From: a virus
DNA: 29,335 nt
Reading direction: 5' to 3' (one strand)
IMG/VR virus record: IMGVR_UViG_3300021091_006069
Span: 1-29,335 of that record
Shown: positions 7,498 to 15,189 of the stretch, piece after piece
Numbering within the stretch: the first letter of the stretch is position 1
Layout of the letters: every line of letters begins with the position of its first letter
Program-made: the position numbers and the translations under genes
Notes under the pieces: model-generated
Told to the model about the DNA's origin: nothing
The model's input: only the letters and a program-made list of their open reading frames with translations
Database searches by the model: none

Positions 7498-9315
7498 TTA
7501 ATTGTTGATAAAATCTACACGTCTAGTGACTCCATTATACTTTTCCAGCATAATAATTTCACCGGTAGCAAACTTTATACTCTCTTTTCTGTGACTTATT
7601 ACAAAAATACACTCTTTATATTTTTCAATTCGCTCTTGAAGTATATCTAAAACAAGTTCGATACCTCTCTCATCAAGGCTTGAGTCGAGCAACTCATCGT
7701 AAAGACTAAAATTAAACGTAGTGTCACCTTGTAAGCGCCTGATATCCATAAAAGTAAACAAACAAGCGAGATCTATATTTTTACGCTCTGCACCTGAGAA
7801 ATTGAAATAGGAGCACATCTTATCCTTATCATTTATAATAGTCTCTTCAAAATACTCATTAAATGTGCACGTACAGTTTGCGTCCATTTTTTTGAGGTAA
7901 TAACTTAATCGACTATTTAGCAGATGTATTATTTTTTTGATAAGAAAAGACTTTACACCCTCTTCTGATAACACAAACTTAACGTTAGTGAGCAGCTCTA
8001 ATTCATCTTTACTAACACTTATATCGCTATCTATTGTAGATAGTCTTTTTTTCTGCTCTACCACCAATTCATAAAAGGTATTGCTTTCGCTGTTTGTAGA
8101 TTTAATCTGACTGTCTATATCGTTTATCTGTAATTTTAGTCTATCTATTTCAAGCATCGACTCTTTATATTGATTTTCAAGTATAGTTAATTTGGAATAT
8201 TTTGTATCTTCAACAATAATACTTTTTTTAAAATTCTCACAAACTACTTCGTGTTCAGCTATTTTAGAACTAAATTCGTCCTTACTTAAGTTGAGAGATT
8301 GTATTTCATTGTGAATTTTTTTAATTTCAGAGGTTATGTGATCTCTATCTTTTTCAGTTATATCTCTCAAGCACATAGGGCATCTATCGTTATTACTATT
8401 GACTTTTGAAACAGTCTTACTTAAAGACAGCATTTCCCCCTCAAGACCCGACATTTTATGTTTTAATTCGTTAATGACACCTCTCACTGCAGCTATATTA
8501 GCCTCGTGCTCATTTTTTTTAAGTAGCGTATCTCTTTTTTTTGTCGAATAATCTATGTCACGTAATTTTTCGAAATTAATATTTAATTTTTCTAGCTGCT
8601 CATAGAGACCTTTTAACCTCTCTTCCAACTCTGTTATTTTTTTGACTTTTTTAGCATTAAAAGTTGCATACTGAGATTCGAGAATAGTTAAACTATTTTG
8701 TACCTCGGTCCTCTTACCGAGCAAGATATCAAAGTCTCTCTTTTGATCACTATACTGTGATTTAGCTTCAATAAGCATTTTACTAAAAATTTCTAGATTA
8801 AAAATACTTTCAATAAATTTGCGCTTATCCTGTTTCTTTTTACCCATGAACGGTAAAGTATTATTAAGGGTCATTATTACACAATTATCAAATACCTCCT
8901 GATTACTGTTGAGTAGATTAGCAACGTAATCGTTGTTATTTTGAATAGTATCGAGAGTTTTATCCTCACCATCTACTATAACACTGACTTTAGATGGGTT
9001 GAGAGTTCTTATAACTTTATATTTCGTAGTAGATCTAGTTGTAATAATATCAAAATCTAATACCACTTCGCACCTTCTACCCGTGCAGTCATTATTGACG
9101 TTTTCCTTTTTAATGTCTCTTATAGTATTACCAAAAATAGCGAAATTTATAGCATCTGCAATAGATGACTTACCTACCCCGTTACGTCTATCCTCTTTGT
9201 CTTTATTATTACCAGTAATTATATTAAGACCGGTATTAAAATTAACGCACACCGGCTCATCTCCAATAGATAGAAAATTTTTAATATTTATCTGCTTAAA
9301 TTGTATGTTGTTCAT
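7498..9315 (-). CDS. 46: Recombination endonuclease subunit gp46 (SbcC/Rad50-like)
   Basis: This is the ATPase subunit of the gp46-gp47 complex that resects DNA ends for recombination-dependent replication. It has 605 residues (T4 about 560). The P-loop ends NGVGKSS at 45-51 but is preceded by an eight- or nine-residue charged insertion after ITG. A long coiled coil (about 185-440) carries the zinc hook CPMC at 312-315. The ABC signature FSGAE is at 506-510, Walker B LYDELLD with DE at about 540-541, and the switch histidine in FVISHRKES at about 575. It overlaps the gp47 stop by four bases (ATGA), so the two are translated together in a fixed ratio. Confidence 0.95.
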   Translation of the reverse strand: MNNIQFKQINIKNFLSIGDEPVCVNFNTGLNIITGNNKDKEDRRNGVGKSSIADAINFAIFGNTIRDIKKENVNNDCTGRRCEVVLDFDIITTRSTTKYKVIRTLNPSKVSVIVDGEDKTLDTIQNNNDYVANLLNSNQEVFDNCVIMTLNNTLPFMGKKKQDKRKFIESIFNLEIFSKMLIEAKSQYSDQKRDFDILLGKRTEVQNSLTILESQYATFNAKKVKKITELEERLKGLYEQLEKLNINFEKLRDIDYSTKKRDTLLKKNEHEANIAAVRGVINELKHKMSGLEGEMLSLSKTVSKVNSNNDRCPMCLRDITEKDRDHITSEIKKIHNEIQSLNLSKDEFSSKIAEHEVVCENFKKSIIVEDTKYSKLTILENQYKESMLEIDRLKLQINDIDSQIKSTNSESNTFYELVVEQKKRLSTIDSDISVSKDELELLTNVKFVLSEEGVKSFLIKKIIHLLNSRLSYYLKKMDANCTCTFNEYFEETIINDKDKMCSYFNFSGAERKNIDLACLFTFMDIRRLQGDTTFNFSLYDELLDSSLDERGIELVLDILQERIEKYKECIFVISHRKESIKFATGEIIMLEKYNGVTRRVDFINN

Positions 9316-10352
9316 TTAGCGAATTGATAAATTTCAAGACACTTGGCATATAACTTGGTTTTAGAAGGCGTGTCTATTTCAAGGAGCTCAACAAACTCCT
9401 TCATTATGTCCTCCATATTAACCCCAGCAATATCACAATTTTTATCGTCCGCAATATCTAGTGCACCTGTATTGACTGCGTAGTCGACAGTGATAAATGC
9501 CGGTCTAAAATTGGAAATTTTTGTAATAATTCTTTCAACCTGATCAACCTTAATCTTTTTATCAACTATAAGACGAACAATATTACCTTTAACGTTGATC
9601 TCGCTAAGCTTAGTACCCTCAATTAATTTAGAGGTTAATATTTTTATGTGTTTCGGGGACAGGGTATTTTCTACGAATTCAGCAATTCCCGTAGTGGTAT
9701 CGAGAAAATAAACCCCTTTACTAGACCCACTATCACCAAAATCCATTTCAAACGGGTTTCCAACATACGTAATAGCGCCGGTTTCGTATTTTTTATGATC
9801 TCGTAAATGGAAGTGACCCGAATAAACATGTCTTGCTTTGGATATAATATCTAAGGAGTCTATACCCCCGTCACAAAGCTTATTTTTATTCATTTTAAAT
9901 GAATTAATCTCAAGGTGACCGAAGAGATAATCTGTTTTAACGTCCAAGCTACCTCCCCAAGGCACAAAGGCTGCAGTTTTTTTGCCAGGAAACTCCACCA
10001 CGGTAGTTTCATTAAAAATTGTTAACATATTTCTTCCGCTAAATATATTGAGAGAATTTATTCCCGAATGTTCCTTGTAAAAACTGTCGTGATTACCTGG
10101 TATCATTAAAAGATTATATGAAGTCAATCTTTCAAGTAATTTTCTCCCAACGTCGAGCGTATTGACAGCAACCTCATCCCGGTAATGAAAATAATCCCCT
10201 AGAAATAGAATAGTATCAACGTTGCGCCTACTTACCTCATTTAAAAACCAGTCACACCATCTCATCGAGACGTCATGCCAAAACGTATGGTTTTGGTGGA
10301 CCCCTAAATGAAGATCGGAAAAAACAGCAACCTTGTCTGTGTTAATCTTCAT
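9312..10352 (-). CDS. 47: Recombination nuclease subunit gp47 (SbcD/Mre11-like)
   Basis: This is the metallophosphoesterase partner of gp46, supplying the nuclease activity of the complex. The product is 346 residues, close to the T4 length (about 339). Metal-binding motifs are all present and in order: FSDLHLG (D13, H15), LGDYFHYRDE (D53), PGNHDS (N87, H88), FGHLE (H146) and SGHFHLRDH (H180, H182). The C-terminal third is the capping and gp46-binding region, less conserved. The start ATG at 10352 lies inside the end of gp55 (11-base overlap), so the order gp55-gp47-gp46 is tightly coupled, as in T4-like phages generally. Confidence 0.95.
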   Translation of the reverse strand: MKINTDKVAVFSDLHLGVHQNHTFWHDVSMRWCDWFLNEVSRRNVDTILFLGDYFHYRDEVAVNTLDVGRKLLERLTSYNLLMIPGNHDSFYKEHSGINSLNIFSGRNMLTIFNETTVVEFPGKKTAAFVPWGGSLDVKTDYLFGHLEINSFKMNKNKLCDGGIDSLDIISKARHVYSGHFHLRDHKKYETGAITYVGNPFEMDFGDSGSSKGVYFLDTTTGIAEFVENTLSPKHIKILTSKLIEGTKLSEINVKGNIVRLIVDKKIKVDQVERIITKISNFRPAFITVDYAVNTGALDIADDKNCDIAGVNMEDIMKEFVELLEIDTPSKTKLYAKCLEIYQFAK

Positions 10353-10803
10353 TATCCGTATTCTGACCCTCAGTATTTTTTATATAAATATTTTCTTCGT
10401 CTATCATTAGGTCGAGATAGAGCTTATCTTTATACTCACCCACACACTCTTGGTATTTTTTTTCCTTTTTAATTCTATTAATAAAGGCATGAAACGCTAT
10501 AGTAGTAAAATATGAAAATGGCGAAAACCCGGTATTGAGTTTAAATTTTTTATTCTTTAAGGCGGAAAACATTTTAACAATGGCATCACCCACCATTTCA
10601 TCTTTATAGCTGTAGTTAATAAAATTCGGAGCGTAGCTTAATCCGTTTGCAATTTTTGTTATAGACTCTGCTAGCTTATTACTAATTTTATTAGATTTAT
10701 AATATAATTTAATCTCTTCCTCGAACTCCTTCGAGTTGACATAATTTTCTTTTTTTTCACTCGGAGATTTCTTTTTTATGGACTTGGATTCGCTCTCGTT
10801 CAT
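10342..10803 (-). CDS. 55: Late-transcription sigma factor gp55
   Basis: gp55 directs host RNA polymerase to late promoters of TATAAATA type. I chose the ATG at 10803 (153 residues), because the longer frame to 10863 would need TTG and run further into uvsW. The body matches T4 gp55 in layout: YVNSKEFEEEIKLYY near the start, a middle region KDEMVGDAIVKMFSAL, and FSPFSYFTTIAFHAFINRIKKEKK, corresponding to T4's [21 protein letters not shown]. That segment is a region 2-like helix pair that contacts polymerase and the -10 element. T4 gp55 ends in a hydrophobic clamp-binding tail (SLDFLYE); this protein instead ends polar, TEGQNTDNED, so clamp coupling may differ. It overlaps uvsW by 47 bases. 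Confidence 0.9.
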   Translation of the reverse strand: MNESESKSIKKKSPSEKKENYVNSKEFEEEIKLYYKSNKISNKLAESITKIANGLSYAPNFINYSYKDEMVGDAIVKMFSALKNKKFKLNTGFSPFSYFTTIAFHAFINRIKKEKKYQECVGEYKDKLYLDLMIDEENIYIKNTEGQNTDNED

Positions 10804-12187
10804 ATAAGATGTCACGCCGCCAGCTATGCTCCATACTATATTTAAAATTATCTGAGATATCAACTATTACGAGTCTTTTCTTGCTTTCATGCAGTCTTAA
10901 TCCCCTGCCTATCGATTGAATAATTTTTATTTTGGCCTTACCTCCTCCCGCGAAAGCAATGTAGTGTAAATTTTTAATATTAATTCCGGTAGAAAATATT
11001 TTGGAAATAGCTATAACAACTACATTTGTATTTTGCTCCACCAATTGCTTCACCTTCTCCCTCTCGTCTACCTGCACCTCACCTTGTATAAAATATACCT
11101 GTTTATTGTTACATATCTTCTTACATACGTCATACAGGTTTTCACCGTGCTTAATATAATCAACCATTATAAGAATGTTATTGTCTGCATTATTTGCAAG
11201 CTTAGCAATAGTGTTATTTCTAAACTCACTACCTATTAAATAATCCAATTCCTGTCGGTACGGGTTTATATCTGATGAGCGATATAACCGCGTCTTATGA
11301 TTTAGTTTAAGCTTTAAAACCTTGGCATTGGCTACGTAACCCTCAACCCTCAATTCATAACTATTTTTTTCATATAAAACCGGGCCGATTTTTCCTATAA
11401 TATTCCATTGATCCAGCTTATCTTCAGGCATTGTACCGGTAAATCCGTACTTGTGGGGGGTCTTTATTTTTTTAATTATTTTATTAACTTTATTACCTCT
11501 TCTAATCTTATGTACCTCGTCTACTATTAATAAATCTATATAGTTTATCCATGTAAGATCTGTCTTTGAGCTTTGTAGTATACCTAGATTGGCTATAATA
11601 ACGTCTGTACTTAAATCCAGTAAATCATCACCCGTCCATTTTGAAAAGGAAAATGGTACGTTATATTCAACAAAATCATTAAAGGTTTGCTCTACAAGAC
11701 CCCTATCTGGAACAATAATAAGGCCTTTTAGGTTGTTGTCGTAGAAAGTAGTAATGCGAGAAACTAGCGACGCAACAGTAAGGGTCTTACCGCCCGCAGT
11801 AGCGAGGACTACTGTTCCTCTACCTGAGATAAGACAGCGTTGTACTATATTACTTTGATACTCTCTTAATTTCAAATTAAGAGGGTACGGTTCAGTGGTA
11901 AAGTTGTGCGACCAATTTTTACTGGGTCGAATAATGTTCGTAAGGTTATCGGAACAGTAAATTTTAGAGGTATAAGAAGATGCAGCTAGATATTTTACAA
12001 TTTCAGGTATAAGACCAGGATCACATCTTCCAGTGGGAGTTATAGCATAATTTCTTCGCTGTATAAAACCGCCGTATCCCCGTTGAAATTTTGCAGCATT
12101 ATTTTCTTCCGAAAAATGCTCACGAATTTGATCAAAAAAATCGCCTCGAATTATAGCCTGCCCCTGTTTATCTATATCAAAATTCAT
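10757..12187 (-). CDS. uvsW: Branch-migrating DNA/RNA helicase UvsW
   Basis: This superfamily 2 helicase unwinds R-loops and branched recombination intermediates and helps switch origin-dependent to recombination-dependent replication. It has 476 residues (T4 UvsW about 500). A substrate-binding N-terminal domain of about 100 residues precedes the helicase core: LREYQ (Q motif-like, about 107), ATAGGKT Walker A at 129-135, DEVH at 223-226, FTGTMPE at about 254, and motif VI QSIGRGLRL at about 426. The ATG overlaps the uvsY stop by one base (TAATG), and the 3' end overlaps gp55. The adjacency of uvsY and uvsW is as in T4. Confidence 0.95.
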   Translation of the reverse strand: MNFDIDKQGQAIIRGDFFDQIREHFSEENNAAKFQRGYGGFIQRRNYAITPTGRCDPGLIPEIVKYLAASSYTSKIYCSDNLTNIIRPSKNWSHNFTTEPYPLNLKLREYQSNIVQRCLISGRGTVVLATAGGKTLTVASLVSRITTFYDNNLKGLIIVPDRGLVEQTFNDFVEYNVPFSFSKWTGDDLLDLSTDVIIANLGILQSSKTDLTWINYIDLLIVDEVHKIRRGNKVNKIIKKIKTPHKYGFTGTMPEDKLDQWNIIGKIGPVLYEKNSYELRVEGYVANAKVLKLKLNHKTRLYRSSDINPYRQELDYLIGSEFRNNTIAKLANNADNNILIMVDYIKHGENLYDVCKKICNNKQVYFIQGEVQVDEREKVKQLVEQNTNVVVIAISKIFSTGINIKNLHYIAFAGGGKAKIKIIQSIGRGLRLHESKKRLVIVDISDNFKYSMEHSWRRDILYERERIQVHKKEISE

Positions 12188-12585
12188 TAGGTTGTTTCCA
12201 GCTTAATTATTTCTACAATGTTTTTAATGTCAAACGTCATGGCAGATAACGTTTTTTTCGTTTCCTCTAAAAGTTCTATTACTAATTTAAGTTCTTTAAT
12301 TTTATTATCTATTTCAGATAAGAGTTCATGACACTCTATAGTCTTTCCTGCTGCGACTTCAGATAAAGTTATTGGTGACTGTTCTTGAAGTTTTTTTATT
12401 AGAGAATCTTTTTTCTTTTTTCTTTCTGTTTCTAATTTTAAAATCTCTTGTTTTGCTCTAATTAACCTACCCACCCATTTGTGCTTAACGGCGGGCAGAG
12501 CCATTTGTACGTCTTTCAAATTAAAAGCATCAACCCGAGTATCTACTTTTAATTCTTCTATATAATTATCTAGTGTTGCACCCAC
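12187..12585 (-). CDS. uvsY: Recombination mediator UvsY
   Basis: UvsY loads UvsX onto single-stranded DNA coated with gp32. The chosen start is GTG at 12585 (132 residues against 137 in T4), because the longer frame needs TTG at 12618 inside the divergent gene. The order of features matches T4 UvsY: a short acidic N-terminal helix (DNYIEELKVDTRVDAFNL), a basic helical middle (KHKWVGRLIRAKQEILKLE followed by KKKKDSLIKK), a long coiled-coil helix, and the ending MTFDIKNIVEIIKLE, comparable with T4's GFAIKHIQDM. Its position directly upstream of uvsW supports the call. The start region overlaps a plus-strand late promoter at 12584-12591, so the two directions may interfere. Confidence 0.85.
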   Translation of the reverse strand: MGATLDNYIEELKVDTRVDAFNLKDVQMALPAVKHKWVGRLIRAKQEILKLETERKKKKDSLIKKLQEQSPITLSEVAAGKTIECHELLSEIDNKIKELKLVIELLEETKKTLSAMTFDIKNIVEIIKLETT

Positions 12586-12591
12586 TAAATA
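12584..12591 (+). promoter_or_regulatory. Late promoter ACTAAATA upstream of the gene at 12605
   Basis: The TAAATA core lies 13 bases before the ATG at 12605, the longest spacing of the set in this window. It overlaps the GTG start of uvsY on the other strand. It would drive the plus-strand cluster from 12605 onward. Confidence 0.5.
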
Positions 12592-12604
12592 ATATATAGA
12601 TACT

Positions 12605-12853
12605 ATGTATAGTTTCAAACAATTTTATAACGAAAACAACACAGCGGGCTCGGTGTTCACGAACGGCGCAGTATCTGTAGGCGAAACCGGCAACCAATTT
12701 CCAGCTAATAATGACTCAGGCTACGCCCCGGGCGATTATAGAACTCCACTTACTTTTGGGGCTTTTACCAGAAACGGCATAAAGTTGAAAAAACGTAAAA
12801 TTAGAAATAAATCACCACGACATGTCCAATCCCCGAAAACAAAAAGGAAATAG
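12605..12853 (+). CDS. Small late protein with capsid-targeting-like N-terminus
   Basis: The product has 82 residues. The first ten, MYSFKQFYNE, align without gaps to the T4 internal-protein capsid-targeting peptide MKTYQEFIAE: aromatic at position 4, Phe at 7, Glu at 10. The middle is polar and Gly/Asn-rich with an SGYAPGDYRTP segment, and the last 25 residues are strongly basic (KLKKRKIRNKSPRHVQSPK), as expected for a protein that sits on packaged DNA. I infer that it is a head-internal or core-associated protein whose first ten residues are removed by the prohead protease. The family is not otherwise recognised. Its 3' end overlaps the nuclease gene by 32 bases. A late promoter precedes it. 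Confidence 0.7.
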   Translation: MYSFKQFYNENNTAGSVFTNGAVSVGETGNQFPANNDSGYAPGDYRTPLTFGAFTRNGIKLKKRKIRNKSPRHVQSPKTKRK

Positions 12854-13304
12854 ATTAGAGCGCGAGGTTGCAGAACACCTGACAAAGGTGTTTGGCTTAA
12901 ATTTTTGCAGAGTGCCTAATTCAGGAGCCTTTGTAGGTGGTAAAAACGAAACACGTAAACAGTTTTTATCGGAAAACCAAATACTCCTCGCTACCGGCGA
13001 CATTATAGTTCCGGATGAATTAAAACACATCTCATTTGAATGTAAAAATTATAAAACGTTTTCTTTTCACGGTTTATTTACCTCAAATCTCCTCCTTGAA
13101 AGCTGGATTGAGCAGGCTAAAAACCAGGATAAAAAGTGGTTTTTAATATTTAAAATTAATAGAGCTGGAAAATATGTAGTGTACGAAACTAAACATAAAT
13201 GGTGCTTACCCAATGAAAGTGTAATGTACTACAAGGATTGTTCTATATGCACTATGGATGGTTTTTTTGAAAAGAATAAAGACAATATATTGAGTAATTT
13301 ATAA
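12822..13304 (+). CDS. PD-(D/E)XK nuclease, Holliday-junction-resolvase-like
   Basis: The product has 160 residues. The start is basic (MSNPRKQKGNRLEREVAEHL) with Glu14 in the first helix, followed by GAFVGGKNETRKQF and then the active-site strands ATGDIIVPDE (Asp60) and HISFECKNY (Glu72-x-Lys74). This E...D...ExK layout is that of Hjc/VRR-type endonucleases, which cut four-way junctions or branched DNA. In a T4-like phage such an enzyme could replace endonuclease VII (gp49) in debranching DNA before packaging; that is inference, as is the exact substrate. It starts inside the preceding gene, so translation is probably coupled. No cysteine cluster or targeting peptide is seen. Confidence 0.75.
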   Translation: MSNPRKQKGNRLEREVAEHLTKVFGLNFCRVPNSGAFVGGKNETRKQFLSENQILLATGDIIVPDELKHISFECKNYKTFSFHGLFTSNLLLESWIEQAKNQDKKWFLIFKINRAGKYVVYETKHKWCLPNESVMYYKDCSICTMDGFFEKNKDNILSNL

Positions 13305-13324
13305 TTTTATATACTTTGTCTTAC

Positions 13325-13879
13325 ATGGATACGGACAAAATAGACCAAGGTCTTTTAACAGTAATAAATTTTTCTTCTCTGTATGTAACCAGTATTGAGG
13401 CTGAATTTCTCAGCGATCTAACAAAATACCTACCTAATACCACAGAAATAACTGCAGATGTAAGGCGACTATTATATCACCACGTAATATACGGCGTCTG
13501 CGAAGCTGTTAAAAAGGATTCTTTTGGACCGAGATGTATAATTTATTTTTGCGCTACAGATTTGCTGTGTACGCGGACCTGTGATGCTCTTAGCGCAGGG
13601 GTAACGGACACATTCAACAAAATTTTGAAAGATATACGCAATAAACTACCAATTAGAGTTTATCAAACAAAAACGCCCTTTGAATACTATATCTTTTTAA
13701 AATCGAATAACAAAAATAGAGGAATTAGCATAATGGAAGACTTGGTATTATACGCCTGTAAAGACCAGCCACAGTATACGTTCAATAAAATTAAAAAATA
13801 CGCATCAAAAAAAGGCTTAACTTTTCTAAATCAGAATTATTTTAATAACATAACCAGCAGAATGTTAATAGCCAGATAA
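13325..13879 (+). CDS. Hypothetical protein, 184 residues
   Basis: I prefer ATG 13325 over the TTG at 13316. The sequence is a mixed alpha/beta soluble protein with a hydrophobic beginning (GLLTVINFSSLYVTSIEAEF), a cysteine-containing middle (GPRCIIYFCATDLLCTRTCD, five Cys within about 30 residues) and a basic C-terminal part (FNKIKKYASKKGLTF). No catalytic motif, signal peptide or membrane helix can be named. It lies 20 bases after the nuclease gene with no late promoter of its own, so it is probably in the same transcript. I do not recognise the family. The cysteine group might bind metal, but spacing does not match a standard zinc finger. Confidence 0.7.
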   Translation: MDTDKIDQGLLTVINFSSLYVTSIEAEFLSDLTKYLPNTTEITADVRRLLYHHVIYGVCEAVKKDSFGPRCIIYFCATDLLCTRTCDALSAGVTDTFNKILKDIRNKLPIRVYQTKTPFEYYIFLKSNNKNRGISIMEDLVLYACKDQPQYTFNKIKKYASKKGLTFLNQNYFNNITSRMLIAR

Positions 13880-13886
13880 CTAAATA
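13879..13886 (+). promoter_or_regulatory. Late promoter ACTAAATA for the gene at 13894
   Basis: The TAAATA core ends seven bases before the ATG at 13894. It overlaps the stop of the preceding gene. The expected start site is two bases before the start codon. Confidence 0.6.
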
Positions 13887-13893
13887 TTATTAT

Positions 13894-14286
13894 ATGCAGT
13901 CAAAATTTTGGAAGATATACAGAGAGTTTGTAACAGAACAGCAAGATCCTGAGCAACCTCAAGCTGTGGCAAGCATAGAAGGCGGAGCACAGCAACCGGA
14001 CGCAAGCGCACCAGCAGCCGCCGAACCGGCAGCTAACAATCAACAGGACATAGACAGCCAGGCACCAAACGATCAATTAGACACCTCGGGTTTCGTAACT
14101 TTAGTTCGTCTTTTAAAGATAGCATTTGTCGTACGGCCTAAAGAAGAGGACGCGGGCAATATTATGGATATAGGCGAAATCAATGGCGCTAATGTTTATG
14201 ATAAGTTTCGCACAATATTGTCTTTAATTAAAAAATATAACCCGGATATTGATATTGACATGTCTCTTAATCAGACACCTAAATGA
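13894..14286 (+). CDS. Late protein with targeting-like N-terminus and Gln/Ala/Pro linker
   Basis: The product has 130 residues. The N-terminus MQSKFWKIYREFVTEQQ is amphipathic, aromatic and ends with a VTE site, resembling a prohead-protease-cleaved targeting peptide. Residues about 18-65 are low complexity, rich in Gln, Ala and Pro (SAPAAAEPAANNQQD), likely disordered. The C-terminal 60 residues look folded (FVTLVRLLKIAFVVRP, VYDKFRTILSLIKKYNPD). The layout of cleavable peptide, linker and small domain fits a head-internal or scaffold-associated protein; this is inferred. It has its own late promoter and overlaps the next gene as ATGA. Family unknown. Confidence 0.7.
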   Translation: MQSKFWKIYREFVTEQQDPEQPQAVASIEGGAQQPDASAPAAAEPAANNQQDIDSQAPNDQLDTSGFVTLVRLLKIAFVVRPKEEDAGNIMDIGEINGANVYDKFRTILSLIKKYNPDIDIDMSLNQTPK

Positions 14287-14474
14287 AATTTAAAGATTAT
14301 TATATAAAATTAAAAATTCAACAAAGAAGAAAAAAGCTAAAAATGCGTAAACTACAAAGAGAGTCGCGTCCTTTAACAAGCAGCTTTTCCCTGAAAAACT
14401 ACACTGATGCCAATAACTATATCAACAGACCGTCTATGGGTAATTTGCCGTCCTTATATACCTCAACTTACTAA
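14283..14474 (+). CDS. Very basic small protein, 63 residues
   Basis: The frame begins at an ATGA overlap with the preceding stop. Residues 1-30 are extremely basic (KLKIQQRRKKLKMRKLQRES), and the remainder is Ser/Tyr/Asn-rich, ending LPSLYTSTY. The beginning MKFKDYY loosely resembles the targeting peptides of its neighbours but lacks the acidic cleavage residue. A positive, probably nucleic-acid-binding head or tail protein is plausible; no function can be assigned. It is followed by an 82-base gap in which I see nothing beyond A-rich sequence. Confidence 0.6.
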   Translation: MKFKDYYIKLKIQQRRKKLKMRKLQRESRPLTSSFSLKNYTDANNYINRPSMGNLPSLYTSTY

Positions 14475-14556
14475 AGTTTGAGTAGAAATAGTCGCAACCT
14501 GCGCCCTACCAGTAGACTTAATAAAGGTAAAATAACTACAAACAAAAAAATTACGC

Positions 14557-15189
14557 ATGATGTCTTTTAGTAAGTTTTATGAACAAGAAGTTATTAGCTC
14601 TGTTGAGCCTATTTTTATAGAGGGTGTAGGGCAGCTATCGTGTAAGGTTGATACCGGCAACGAAAGTCATAACGTTCTACACGCAGTCAATATATCAAAA
14701 ATTGGCGATAGTAAAATCAGATTTTTATCAAACAATAAAACCTTAGTAAAAAAATATCTGGGTACAATTAACATACATACAGGATCGGGTCACGAAGAGG
14801 AAAGATATATCGTACCCTTCAACTTAAAATTTAAAAGTAAATTTTACGAAAATATACCCTTCACTTTAGCCGATCGAAGTCAAACAGAGTTTCCGGTTTT
14901 GATGGGAGAACCGTTTTTAAAAAAAATTTACGCAGTTGTAGACGTCAACAAACCTCAGCTCTTATCCTCACATTCGTCTCAACCGCTCGGTTACCCGGAA
15001 GCGGTTGAAGGCCGGTTACATTCTCTAGCAATGAGTGATCAAGCAGAAAGATATGCCTACAGAGATTTGGAAAGCATTTATGAGAGAGAAGTCTTGAATG
15101 AAAAAAGGAAAGAAAGACTTCTTCCGATAAAGATGGCAGTTATGATCCAAGGTGTGGCAGAGGGCCAACTCCTCAAAGTTATTAAATAA
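14557..15189 (+). CDS. Retropepsin-like aspartic protease (PF05618-like) with targeting-like N-terminus
   Basis: The product has 210 residues. The active-site loop is CKVDTGNESHNVLHAV with D32-T33-G34; the known family (often annotated as 'ATP-dependent zinc protease' or RimK-associated) reads KVDTGA-x-x-S-x-LHA. The second hallmark, the hydrophobic-hydrophobic-Gly turn, is FPVLMGEPFL at 112-121, matching 'YPVLLGRRFL'. Together they define a single-domain retropepsin fold that would act as a dimer. The last 60 residues are helical, acidic/basic mixed (SIYEREVLNEKRKERLL). The N-terminus MMSFSKFYEQE resembles T4 capsid-targeting peptides; the second ATG at 14560 could be the real start. The gene lies among late small proteins and overlaps folE tail-to-tail. 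Its substrate is unknown; head maturation is a guess. Confidence 0.72.
   Translation: MMSFSKFYEQEVISSVEPIFIEGVGQLSCKVDTGNESHNVLHAVNISKIGDSKIRFLSNNKTLVKKYLGTINIHTGSGHEEERYIVPFNLKFKSKFYENIPFTLADRSQTEFPVLMGEPFLKKIYAVVDVNKPQLLSSHSSQPLGYPEAVEGRLHSLAMSDQAERYAYRDLESIYEREVLNEKRKERLLPIKMAVMIQGVAEGQLLKVIK

Noticed and set aside
10804-10863. 20-residue extension of gp55 beginning at TTG
   Set aside because: It would need a weak start, extends the uvsW overlap further and has no counterpart in T4 gp55.
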